A DNA stretch of 42,997 bases from an uncultured Prevotella sp. (lineage in GTDB: Bacteria > Bacteroidota > Bacteroidia > Bacteroidales > Bacteroidaceae): positions 1 to 42,997 of the forward strand of contig USHV01000023.1 in the NCBI GenBank assembly GCA_900554695.1, written 5' to 3'. This document shows, one piece after another, positions 24,908 to 33,157 of this stretch (the stretch's first letter is position 1; each line of letters begins with the position of its first letter). Both the position numbers and the translations under genes were made by a program. The notes beneath the pieces were generated by a model, which saw only the letters and a list, made by a program, of their open reading frames with translations, did not search any database and was not told the origin of the DNA.

Positions 24908-26358
24908 TAGCACTTGACGACATATCAAAAAGATACGGCAGCGTCGTGGCGCTCGACAGCGTGTCGATAAGAGTGGAACGCGGCGAGATTGTCGCCCTGA
25001 CCGGATGTGACGGCGCGGGGAAATCGACACTGCTGCGCATCATCACCACACTGCTGCTGCCCGACAGCGGAAGCGGGACAGTGGGTGGTTACGACATCCG
25101 CAATCAGACTGCCGGCATAAGACGGGTATGCGGATACATGTCTGAGAAATTCTCACTCTACGAGGACCTTACGGTTGAGGAGAACCTGAATTTCTATGCC
25201 ACGATCTACGGTACAAGCATAAGAGATGGCTACGAAAGCATAAAGAGCATTTACAGCCAGATTGAACGATTCAAGGACAGACGTGCCGGAGCCCTTTCGG
25301 GCGGTATGAAGCAGAAACTGGCCCTATGCTGCGCACTTGTTCACAGACCGCAACTGCTGGTGCTCGACGAGCCTACCACCGGCGTGGATCCTGTGTCGAG
25401 AAAAGAATTCTGGGACACTCTCGGCACGATAAACAAAGGTGGAGTGACCGTCATTGTTGCCACACCATACATAGACGAGATAAAAAGGTGTCACCGCGCG
25501 GTGTTCATTGACAAAGGAACAGTGATGGGAACAGGTTCTCCCGACGACATACTGACACGCTTCGCCGACATCTTCAGCCCCGGCAGACTGAAAATGACTG
25601 ACGCCGATGCACATACAGGACAGACGGACGTAATAAAGGTGAGTCATCTCATTAAATCGTTCGGACATTTCAGGGCTGTTGACGACATATCGTTCAACGT
25701 AAGGAAGGGAGAGATATTCGGATTTCTCGGAGCCAACGGTGCCGGAAAGACTACAGCCATGCGCATGCTTACCGGACTGAGCCAACCTACCGGCGGACAT
25801 GCAGAAGTGGCCGGATATGACATCGCCACGCAATACGAAAAGGTGAAGACACGCATCGGATACATGAGCCAGAAATTCTCGCTCTACGGAGATCTGACCG
25901 TGAAAGAGAATCTGAGACTGTTCGGCGGCATATACGGAATGAAAGATGAGGACATAAGACGCAGCACCGACGAGGCCGTGACACAGCTCAACATGAAAGG
26001 ACTGGAAAACAAACTTGTGAGAGAGCTGCCACCTGGATGGAAACAGAAGATCGCCTTCACGGTGAGCATAATGCACAGTCCGGAAGTGGTGTTTCTTGAC
26101 GAACCCACCGGAGGTGTGGACCCAAAGACGAGAAAACAGTTCTGGCGTCTCATATACGAGGCTGCCGGACGCGGTATAACCGTGTTCGTGACAACCCACT
26201 ATATGGACGAGGCCGAATACTGCGACCGCATATCCATAATGGTTGACGGACAGATACGCGCCATCGGAACTCCCGACGAACTGAAGTCAAAATACGGATG
26301 CGCCGACATGGACGGCGTATTCACCAAGCTTGCCATGATGGCAAAGAGAGGAGACTGA
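24904..26358 (+). CDS. Tandem ABC transporter ATPase (YbhF-like)
   Basis: 484 residues holding two nucleotide-binding domains. Domain 1 has Walker A GCDGAGKST (34-42), signature LSGGMKQ (131-137) and Walker B LLVLDEPT (151-158), with Pro in place of the H-loop His (VATPYIDE). Domain 2 has Walker A GANGAGKTT (276-284), a degenerate signature LPPGWKQ (375-381), Walker B VVFLDEPT (395-402) and a normal H-loop (TTHYMDE). The asymmetry suggests one full and one crippled ATP site when the domains pair. Such tandem ATPases work with two ABC-2 permeases, as here. Confidence 0.94.
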   Translation: MIALDDISKRYGSVVALDSVSIRVERGEIVALTGCDGAGKSTLLRIITTLLLPDSGSGTVGGYDIRNQTAGIRRVCGYMSEKFSLYEDLTVEENLNFYATIYGTSIRDGYESIKSIYSQIERFKDRRAGALSGGMKQKLALCCALVHRPQLLVLDEPTTGVDPVSRKEFWDTLGTINKGGVTVIVATPYIDEIKRCHRAVFIDKGTVMGTGSPDDILTRFADIFSPGRLKMTDADAHTGQTDVIKVSHLIKSFGHFRAVDDISFNVRKGEIFGFLGANGAGKTTAMRMLTGLSQPTGGHAEVAGYDIATQYEKVKTRIGYMSQKFSLYGDLTVKENLRLFGGIYGMKDEDIRRSTDEAVTQLNMKGLENKLVRELPPGWKQKIAFTVSIMHSPEVVFLDEPTGGVDPKTRKQFWRLIYEAAGRGITVFVTTHYMDEAEYCDRISIMVDGQIRAIGTPDELKSKYGCADMDGVFTKLAMMAKRGD

Positions 26359-26363
26359 GCACA

Positions 26364-27452
26364 ATGAAAGAATTCATAGCATTCATATCAAAAGAGACGA
26401 AACACATCATGCGCGACAGCCGCACGGTGATGGTGCTGTTCGGCATGCCCATTGTGATGCTGCTGCTGTTCGGATTTGCCATATCGACAGAGGTGAGAAA
26501 CGTGAGAATATTGACGGTGACTCCGGTTGAGGACATGCTCACCCGACAGATAACCGAACGGTTGCAGGCATCCGAATATTTCACAGTCACCGGCACCGCC
26601 GGCTCTCCGGCAAGCGCCATACAGATGATCAGAAACGGCAAGGCGGACATGGCCGTAATTTTCGGTCCCCACATGGCCGACCACCGACACGACGGGAGCG
26701 CCGGCATACAGATCATGACAGACGGCTCCGACCCCAACATGTCTATACAACAAAGCAACTACGTCAGACAGATAGTGGCCGACGCCATGCACGGACAGCC
26801 GACAATGGCTTCGACCGCTGAAATAAAACTGCTGTACAACCCGCAGATGAAAAGCTCCTACAACTTCGTGCCCGGCATCATGGGCATGCTGATGCTCATC
26901 GTATGCACTATGATGACGTCCGTCAGCATAGTGCGCGAGAAGGAACGTGGCAGCATGGACCTTCTACTCGTCTCACCTGTAAAGCCCATCGTCATCATAA
27001 CGGCCAAGGCCGTACCCTATTTTGTCCTTTCGACACTGATACTGGTCTGCATCATCATTATATCGCACTTTGTGCTCAACGTACCGATAGCAGGAAACAT
27101 AATATCCATTTCGCTGGTGTCATTTCTGTACATAATGCTCGCGCTGTCGCTGGGACTTCTCATAAGCGTAGCCACACAGACGCAAGTCGCCGCGCTGCTT
27201 GCCTCAGGAATGATAATGCTTGTGCCCACACTTCTGCTGTCGGGTATGATCTTCCCAGTGGAAAGCATGCCGCAGATATTACAGTACGTCTCGGCCATAG
27301 TTCCTGCAAGGTGGTATATCTCTGCCATAAGAAAACTAATGATAATGGGTGCAGATCCTTCGACGATTGCCAAGGAGACATGTGTCCTGCTCGTGATGAC
27401 GGTAGTGCTGCTTGGCATAGCACTGAAGAGATTTAAAGAACATCTGAAATAA
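26364..27452 (+). CDS. ABC-2 type permease (YbhS/YbhR-like), first
   Basis: 362 residues. The start at 26364 lies 5 bp past the ATPase stop; an overlapping longer frame from 26298 is rejected. Topology is ABC-2 exporter-like: one membrane helix near residues 23-42, a large extracytoplasmic loop (about 45-175), then five helices, with REKERGSMDLLLVSPVKP marking the coupling region and LLSGMIFPVESMP near the end. It pairs with the next gene to form the membrane channel. Confidence 0.92.
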   Translation: MKEFIAFISKETKHIMRDSRTVMVLFGMPIVMLLLFGFAISTEVRNVRILTVTPVEDMLTRQITERLQASEYFTVTGTAGSPASAIQMIRNGKADMAVIFGPHMADHRHDGSAGIQIMTDGSDPNMSIQQSNYVRQIVADAMHGQPTMASTAEIKLLYNPQMKSSYNFVPGIMGMLMLIVCTMMTSVSIVREKERGSMDLLLVSPVKPIVIITAKAVPYFVLSTLILVCIIIISHFVLNVPIAGNIISISLVSFLYIMLALSLGLLISVATQTQVAALLASGMIMLVPTLLLSGMIFPVESMPQILQYVSAIVPARWYISAIRKLMIMGADPSTIAKETCVLLVMTVVLLGIALKRFKEHLK

Positions 27453-27465
27453 AAACACACACGAT

Positions 27466-28563
27466 ATGACTATAAAATATCTGTTGGAAAAAGAGTTCAG
27501 GCAAATAATGCGGAATAAGTTCATTCCCAGAATGATCATCATGTTCCCCATCATCATAATGTGTGTGACGCCCTGGGTGACAAACCTTGAGGTAAAAAAC
27601 ATCACAGTAAGCGTCGTCGACAACGACCATTCATCCCTCTCGTCACGACTGATGCACAGAATCGAGGCCTCCGACTATTTTGTCTTTGCCGGAACGGAGA
27701 ACAGCTACGAGGACGCGATGAAGAGAATAGACATGTGCAAAACGGACGTGACTGTCGTGATACCCGAAAATTACGAGCGTGACATGACAAACGGCAGGCT
27801 GCCGAAAATACTCATAAGCGCGAACGCAGTGAACGGCACCAAGGGCAGCATGGGGTCGGCCTATCTTGCCAACATCATAAACGACAATCTGAAGGAAGCT
27901 GTGCATGCAAACACTGCTGTCAACAAAGAGAAACTTACAACATTCTCTCTTTACAACAAAGGACAGGACTATAAGGTATTCATGATTCCGGCACTGATGG
28001 CAATACTGATTGTGATGTTCTGCGGATTTCTGCCTGCGCTCAACATAGTGGGCGAAAAAGAAAACGGCACCATAGAACAGATAAATGTGACACCCATAAG
28101 CAAATCGACATTCATCATCGCCAAACTCATTCCTTACTGGATTATCAGCATGATAGTGATGACAATATGCTTTCTGCTGTCCTGGATTGTCTACGGCATC
28201 ACTCCTGAAGGAAACATCCTGCTGCTCTATATGCTTGCAATGCTGCTTGCACTGACTTTCAGCGGCATAGGGCTGGTGATAAGCAACTACAGCCGTGCGA
28301 TGCAACAGGCGATGTTTGTCATGTGGTTTGTCATGGTGTGCATGATTCTGCTCAGCGGACTGTTCACACCGGTCAGCTCAATGCCCGACTGGGCTATCTG
28401 CATCACGACGATAAATCCGATGAAATATTTTATCGACGGCATGCGCACGGTGTTCATTAAAGGCGGGACATTCGGAAACATCACCGTCCAGACCTCAGCA
28501 TTGACAATATTTGCAATCGTGACAAATGTCATGGCCATATACAGCTATAAGAAGAACGCATGA
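27466..28563 (+). CDS. ABC-2 type permease (YbhS/YbhR-like), second
   Basis: 365 residues, paralogous to the previous gene, with 13 bp between them. It has the same order: an N-terminal helix, an extracytoplasmic loop, GEKENGTIEQINVTPISK in the coupling region, LLSGLFTPVSSMPDW and a final helix. The operon probably ends here. The next hairpin (28619-28649) lacks a U-run in this direction, so the terminator is not clear. Confidence 0.92.
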   Translation: MTIKYLLEKEFRQIMRNKFIPRMIIMFPIIIMCVTPWVTNLEVKNITVSVVDNDHSSLSSRLMHRIEASDYFVFAGTENSYEDAMKRIDMCKTDVTVVIPENYERDMTNGRLPKILISANAVNGTKGSMGSAYLANIINDNLKEAVHANTAVNKEKLTTFSLYNKGQDYKVFMIPALMAILIVMFCGFLPALNIVGEKENGTIEQINVTPISKSTFIIAKLIPYWIISMIVMTICFLLSWIVYGITPEGNILLLYMLAMLLALTFSGIGLVISNYSRAMQQAMFVMWFVMVCMILLSGLFTPVSSMPDWAICITTINPMKYFIDGMRTVFIKGGTFGNITVQTSALTIFAIVTNVMAIYSYKKNA

Positions 28564-28613
28564 CAGAATCTTGCGCAGAACTGCGTGACATACCGCAGCC
28601 TTAGCCAGAAAGC

Positions 28614-28649
28614 AAAAAGAGAATGACGGAAATCGCTTCCACCATTCTC
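28614..28649 (-). terminator. Rho-independent terminator behind a decayed minus-strand gene
   Basis: On the minus strand GAGAATGGTGGAA and TTTCCGTCATTCTC form a 13-bp stem with two G-U pairs and a short loop (28619-28649), followed by TTTTTG. It stands 23 nt past the stop codon of the remnant at 28672-28833. Confidence 0.7.
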
Positions 28650-28671
28650 CCCCAGCTTCGCAGGTTATTCG

Positions 28672-28833
28672 TTACTCTTTCCTCATATAAAAGTCAAGTA
28701 TTACAGGAGTGAAGCCTATGCCACTTCCTCCAACCGGCAAATTGTCTAAAACTAACTTTAATTTCAGGTATTTATCTATAAACTCATTATCCTTTCCGTC
28801 AAAGAATACTGGACCATTACCGGTCCCTATTCT
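28672..28833 (-). pseudogene. C-terminal remnant of a lost gene, TonB-domain-like
   Basis: An open stretch of 53 codons ends with TAA and has two stops just upstream in frame and no start codon. The residues read like real protein: PVFFDGKDNEFIDKYLKLKL, then LPVGGSGIGFTPVILDFYMR. The order P-F-DG...KYL...G-GI...V-FY resembles the beginning of a TonB C-terminal domain (compare FPGG-DAALMKYL...GVQGRVVVGFVV in the tonB gene at 38749). The resemblance is loose. The intact terminator right behind it supports a former gene whose 5' part has gone. Chance open reading remains possible. Confidence 0.45.
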
Positions 28834-29751
28834 TCATTCCTACGTCCTACCCGACTGATCAACCCGCCATAAGCAAGGCTCCGTAAAGCGTTGGTCCTAA
28901 CCTGTTTACAACCGGACCCGAGAGTCACACTACATGGACAGCCCTCACGGCAAAGACGATTCATAATCCGGCATAATCACGCACGGACATCAACTCATCC
29001 AGGTTCACATGCAACGACAAAAAACAATGCTTTGCTCGCTATGCGCGCAAACGGACATGTTTGCATCGGTCTGATATTCGTTAAGTCTATTCATCATAGC
29101 ATATAATGTATGCTCCATATACATAAACGCTCCGAGAACTCTTCATTAAATTGAATGAATAAGCGCGGAAATGTTTGCATCAGAAACCGTTAATAAATAA
29201 TTAAAAAACATTAATAACAGCAGCACGATATATTCACCTTATTATATATAAGCTGCATCCGGACCATAACACTCATACATACCGAAATTCAGCGCAAAAT
29301 TTTCCGGAATAGAATAATGCGCGACCAGGCGGTTATCTGTCATAACTGATACCAGGGCCAGAATATAGAAAAGCTGAAACATGGCTCAATGGGAATTATC
29401 GTGAACAAGCTTTCATTCTCGGAATATAACAAAATGACGTAACATTTTCCGGCTGCGCGTGATGTTTATAAACAGCGACAGCACATATTTCGTGTAATAA
29501 CAAATTGACAGCGCCGCAAACGATAAACCATAAATTCAAAAGAAACACACGTCTTCCACACTTTCTTCCACACCCTGCAACCGCGCTTTTAAAAGAAATC
29601 TGCGGGACAGACTTACAATTTTTCTTGATTTTATTTTGACAAAATATTTTCGCGAAAGAGATGTGAAGTGATTCTAAAACGGATACAATAAAGGACATTT
29701 AGTATAATAGCGTTTTTTAATATACCCCATAACTTAGTCCAAAACAATGAA

Positions 29752-29885
29752 GATAACGTTCCGATATTGCCCATTTCGCAGTCCGATAAAGCCCATTTCA
29801 TGGTGCGATATGGTGCATTTCAGCCCTCGATATGGGCCATTTTGCATAGCGAAATGGTGTTTTTTGCAATGCAGAGAAATAGTCC
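29752..29885. repeat. 22-nt-period degenerate repeat array, copy B
   Basis: Units at 29752-29773, 29774-29795, 29796-29817, 29818-29839, 29840-29861 and a longer last one at 29862-29885 keep exact 22-nt spacing. The unit at 29774 and the unit at 9227 in array A differ at only two positions. Most units start TTTC or TTTT and contain CGATA or CGAAA. Confidence 0.85.
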
Positions 29886-29935
29886 TTAAACATAAATCAC
29901 TGATATTCAATATATTATAAAAGCCTCTCATAATT

Positions 29936-29977
29936 CGCGTATTTGCACCTGAAGGAAGGTCAGCCCGCAAATACGCG
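29936..29977. repeat. Perfect 11-bp inverted repeat behind array B
   Basis: CGCGTATTTGC (29936-29946) faces GCAAATACGCG (29967-29977) with a 20-nt loop. CTTATTTTTC follows on the plus strand, so it could end a plus-strand transcript. The core AATTCGCGTATTT (29933-29945) is the inverse of 9380-9392 next to array A. Confidence 0.6.
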
Positions 29978-30400
29978 CTTATTTTTCGGGGTATAGTGGA
30001 AAAATCATGCCGAAAAATCAGAATCCGGTTTTAATTTGAAAGTTGTATATATCGGCTTAACCCCAACCGGTGGTTAAACTTCCTGCTGATTTCATTTTAT
30101 CATCGGGCTGTCCGTATTACACTTTTTTCTAAAGCATGACGAGCTACATCAATACCGAGTATCGGGCAGAATGACGGCAAGAGAACGGCAGACACAGACG
30201 AGCAAGAACAGCAATGCGGAATAAACATATGCGGGATGATAACCTACCCGGAGCTGATTTCAGAATATGGAAACAATGCCGAATGTGAATTGAATCCACA
30301 ACTTTATATAATAAAAATAAACGCTTTATTTCATACGATTCTGATTCCCGGCCGGCACAAACACGCGTGACAGAAGGAAACGACGCCGAAACTGGCATAT

Positions 30401-30438
30401 AAACAAAACAGCCACAACCGGAAAACCGATTGTGGCTG
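30401..30438 (-). terminator. Terminator of the tRNA gene
   Basis: On the minus strand CAGCCACAATCGG, loop TTTT and CCGGTTGTGGCTG (30438-30409) form a 13-bp stem, followed by TTTTGTTT. It begins 21 nt past the tRNA 3' end. Confidence 0.85.
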
Positions 30439-30459
30439 AACCATTTACGTTTGGTAATG

Positions 30460-30533
30460 TAGCGGGACCCAGGATTGAACTGGGGACCTCATGATTATGA
30501 ATCATGCGCTCTAACCAGCTGAGCTATCCCGCC
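30460..30533 (-). tRNA. tRNA with anticodon CAT (Met elongator, or Ile2)
   Basis: A 74-nt cloverleaf on the minus strand. The acceptor GGCGGGA pairs with TCCCGCT (first pair G-U), the D arm is AGCTCAGCTGGTTAGAGC, the anticodon stem CATGA/TCATG encloses loop TTCATAA, and the T stem CCCAG/CTGGG encloses TTCAATC. The discriminator is A and CCA is not encoded in full. CAT fits elongator tRNA-Met; the lysidine-modified tRNA-Ile2 has the same anticodon and cannot be excluded by eye. It is not an initiator type, since that has an unpaired first position and GGG/CCC in the anticodon stem. Confidence 0.93.
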
Positions 30534-30688
30534 TTTCGTTTTTGCGAGTGCAAAGATAATACAATTTTGTTAAACTGCAAAATATTTTTCCAAAATTTAT
30601 TGTTTTGCCTATCAAAAATATTATTTTTGCATCATAAAAAGTAAGATGTATGATGTTGTCAGCTGAAACAACCTACACCCTATGCTAA

Positions 30689-31087
30689 ATGAAAAAGAAG
30701 AAAATTGAAATAGAACAGAAACTGAACTCGAAATCGCCGAACATTATATGGAACCTTATTGGGACTCCGGCCGGCTTGGGCAAATGGATTGCCGACGAAA
30801 TAGAACAGGAAAATGACATTTTGACATTTACCTGGGGCAAAATTTGGAGCAATCATGAAATAAGGTCGGCAAAAATCACCGCACTCGAGAAAAACAAATA
30901 CATTCGCTTTGTGTGGGAAGACGAAGAGGACGAAGGCACATACGTGGAACTGAGAATAGAGGGCAACATACTGACCGGCGATTTCATGCTCCACATCACG
31001 GACTTTACCGATGAGGACGATGTGGATGCATTGTACGAAATATGGAACGGCAACATGAAAAAACTTCACCGTGTGAGTGGTCTTTAG
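30689..31087 (+). CDS. START-like domain (SRPBCC) protein
   Basis: 132 residues, very acidic in the second half. KIEIEQKLNSKSPNIIWNLI, a GLGKWIADEIEQENDILTF stretch, IRFVWEDEEDEGTYVELRI and a C-terminal helix WNGNMKKLHRVSGL follow the AHSA1/START-like pattern of small helix-grip proteins. Proteins of this kind are widespread in Bacteroidetes and their ligand is unknown. There is no signal peptide, so it is cytoplasmic. TATTTTTG at 30622-30629 may be its -7 box. Confidence 0.8.
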   Translation: MKKKKIEIEQKLNSKSPNIIWNLIGTPAGLGKWIADEIEQENDILTFTWGKIWSNHEIRSAKITALEKNKYIRFVWEDEEDEGTYVELRIEGNILTGDFMLHITDFTDEDDVDALYEIWNGNMKKLHRVSGL

Positions 31088-31176
31088 ACAGTCATGGCAT
31101 CCTTACATATAATAATAAAAAGATATAAATAGGACCATTTCTTATTTTTTTTACTAATTTTGCATACCATATGCAC

Positions 31177-31184
31177 TATCTTTG
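31177..31184 (+). promoter_or_regulatory. -7 element before LptF/LptG-type permease
   Basis: TATCTTTG ends 21 nt before the ATG at 31206. A TTTG at 31159-31162 lies only 14 nt upstream of it, shorter than the usual 19-21. Confidence 0.5.
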
Positions 31185-31205
31185 TGCTTAAAGCATCTGC
31201 CAACA

Positions 31206-33101
31206 ATGTTTCGTATAAAAAAACTAGATATATTCATCGCCAAACAATTCGGCATCCTGTTTATGGGTACTTTTTTCATCTGCCAGTTTGTGCTGATGAT
31301 GCAATTTCTATGGCGATATATTGAACGACTGATAGGAAAAGGCTTGTCGATGGACGTGTTGGCACAGTTTTTCTGGTACATGGGACTGATGCTTGTGCCG
31401 CAGGCTTTTCCGCTGGCAATATTGCTCTCTTCACTCATAACATTCGGTAATCTCGGCGAAAGCAGCGAGCTGACAGCCATAAAGGCCGCCGGCATATCGC
31501 TCATGCAGACATTCAGATCGCTGATCGTGATTTCGGTATTGGTGTGTCTGGTCTCGTTCTATTTTCAGAACAGCGTAGGACCTGCTGCCAACATGAAAAT
31601 GGGACAGCTGCTGATGTCAATGAAACAGAAGAGCCCTGAGCTGGAAATACCCGAGGGAGTGTTCTACGACGGAATACCGAACAGCAACCTTTATGTCCAG
31701 AAGAAGGACATAAACACCGGAAAGCTCTATGGCATAATGATTTACCGCATGACCGGAAGCTACGAGGACCAGGCCATAATACTTGCCGACTCGGGCATGC
31801 TGCAGGCCACAGCCGAGAAAAAGCACATGCTGCTGACGCTATGGAACGGTGAGTGGTTTGAGAACATGAAGTCGCAGGAGTTCGCCAACAGTGCCTCGGT
31901 GCCATACCGCAGGGAGACGTTCGTGAACAAAAAGATAGTGTTGGACTACGACGGCGATTTCAACATGGCAGACGCCACGTCGCTCTCAAACAACGCCAAG
32001 ACAAAAAGTCTGGCACAGATAAACCATTACATAGACTCGATAAACCACGACTACGACAGCATAGGACGGGCGTATTACAATTATGACAAGATGACGTACT
32101 ATGCCATCCCGACGGTGTCAAAGCACGATTCCTTAATAGCATTGCAAAGAGCAAAAAGCACAGAGTACAATGTGGATTCGGCCTACGCGCGCCTGTCGCC
32201 GGAACAGAAAAGGCTCGCCGCCAACGATGCCCTGAACAGCGTGCAGCAGCACATGAGCGACCTCGACTTCAAGAGCATGATCACCAACGACGGTGACAAA
32301 CTGATAAGACAGCACAAGATAGAGCGTATCGGAAAATTCACGCTGGCCCTGTCGTGTCTGATTTTCTTCTTCATAGGTGCGCCTTTGGGTGCCATAATAC
32401 GAAAAGGAGGACTCGGCATGCCGGTGATCATATCCGTCCTGGTGTTCATTGTATATTACATTCTTGACAATTCCGGCAACAGAATGGCAAGCGGAGGCAT
32501 GTGGGCAATATGGTTCGGAACAGGTCTTGCGCCGGCAGTACTTATTCCTACGGCCATATTCTTCACCTACAAAGCGAACAAGGATTCCACAGTATTCAAC
32601 GTAGATGTATATATAAACATCATGCGCAAGCTCCTCGGACTGAGGATAAAACGCCACGTGGCGGCAAAAGAAGTAATAATAGAGAATCCCGACTACGAGA
32701 AAGATGCAGCTCAGTTGGAAAGCATAAGCCGCGAAATCCAGGAATACTCTCAACAGCACAGACTGAAGTCTGCGCCTAACTGGATAAAGGTGTTCTTCAA
32801 ATACGAGCCCGACCATGCCATTGAGCACATAAACGAAAAGCTCGAAAGCGTGATCGAAGATCTTGGAAACACAAAGAGCGGCATAATAATAAACGAGCTG
32901 AACACATATCCTGTAATCTCGGAGAAGGCCCACACAAGGCCGTTCGACCGCAAGTGGCTCAACATAGCCGCGGCCGTGATTGTACCTCTCGGCGTGATAC
33001 TGTATATAAGGATGTGGCGCTACAGGCTCCGACTGTTCCAGGATCTCAAGAACATCAAGAATACGAACGACAGAATAATAGCACAGATAAACAAGATGTG
33101 A
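31206..33101 (+). CDS. LptF/LptG-family permease (YjgP/YjgQ)
   Basis: 631 residues. Three N-terminal membrane segments (about 12-34, 55-77, 100-122), a large periplasmic beta domain and three more segments (about 385-470: FTLALSCLIFFFIGAPLGAIIRKGG, VIISVLVFIVYYIL) make the LptF/LptG layout that moves lipopolysaccharide from the inner membrane to the Lpt bridge. LGESSELTAIKAAGISL is the family's coupling segment. About 150 residues after the sixth segment (a charged cytoplasmic part with another helix near the end) go beyond the usual 360-residue E. coli proteins. The start at 31206 is used; a TTG frame from 31182 is rejected. ribBA follows after 56 bp. Confidence 0.88.
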   Translation: MFRIKKLDIFIAKQFGILFMGTFFICQFVLMMQFLWRYIERLIGKGLSMDVLAQFFWYMGLMLVPQAFPLAILLSSLITFGNLGESSELTAIKAAGISLMQTFRSLIVISVLVCLVSFYFQNSVGPAANMKMGQLLMSMKQKSPELEIPEGVFYDGIPNSNLYVQKKDINTGKLYGIMIYRMTGSYEDQAIILADSGMLQATAEKKHMLLTLWNGEWFENMKSQEFANSASVPYRRETFVNKKIVLDYDGDFNMADATSLSNNAKTKSLAQINHYIDSINHDYDSIGRAYYNYDKMTYYAIPTVSKHDSLIALQRAKSTEYNVDSAYARLSPEQKRLAANDALNSVQQHMSDLDFKSMITNDGDKLIRQHKIERIGKFTLALSCLIFFFIGAPLGAIIRKGGLGMPVIISVLVFIVYYILDNSGNRMASGGMWAIWFGTGLAPAVLIPTAIFFTYKANKDSTVFNVDVYINIMRKLLGLRIKRHVAAKEVIIENPDYEKDAAQLESISREIQEYSQQHRLKSAPNWIKVFFKYEPDHAIEHINEKLESVIEDLGNTKSGIIINELNTYPVISEKAHTRPFDRKWLNIAAAVIVPLGVILYIRMWRYRLRLFQDLKNIKNTNDRIIAQINKM

Positions 33102-33157
33102 CATTATTCATTAATAATATAACCCTTTCAAGAAATAAAATAAAAAATAAATAAACT

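Larger units (their letters stand above)
28834..30400. other. Gene-poor region, about 1.6 kb
   Basis: No convincing gene is visible. The region contains the 22-nt-period array B (29752-29885) and an inverted repeat (29936-29977). The frames at 28891-29106 plus, 29396-29698 minus and 29734-29970 minus have no leader, domain or normal codon use; the last is produced by the array. The rest is AT-rich with no recognised RNA. An unannotated small RNA cannot be excluded. Confidence 0.5.

Noticed and set aside
29396..29698. 100-codon open frame on the minus strand
   Set aside because: No signal peptide, domain or promoter; the Cys-rich text has no family I know.
29734..29970. 78-codon open frame on the minus strand
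   Set aside because: It is made by array B read through; no start context or domain.
33102..33157. FMN riboswitch before ribBA
   Set aside because: Only 56 AT-rich bases precede the start; no conserved FMN aptamer could fit.
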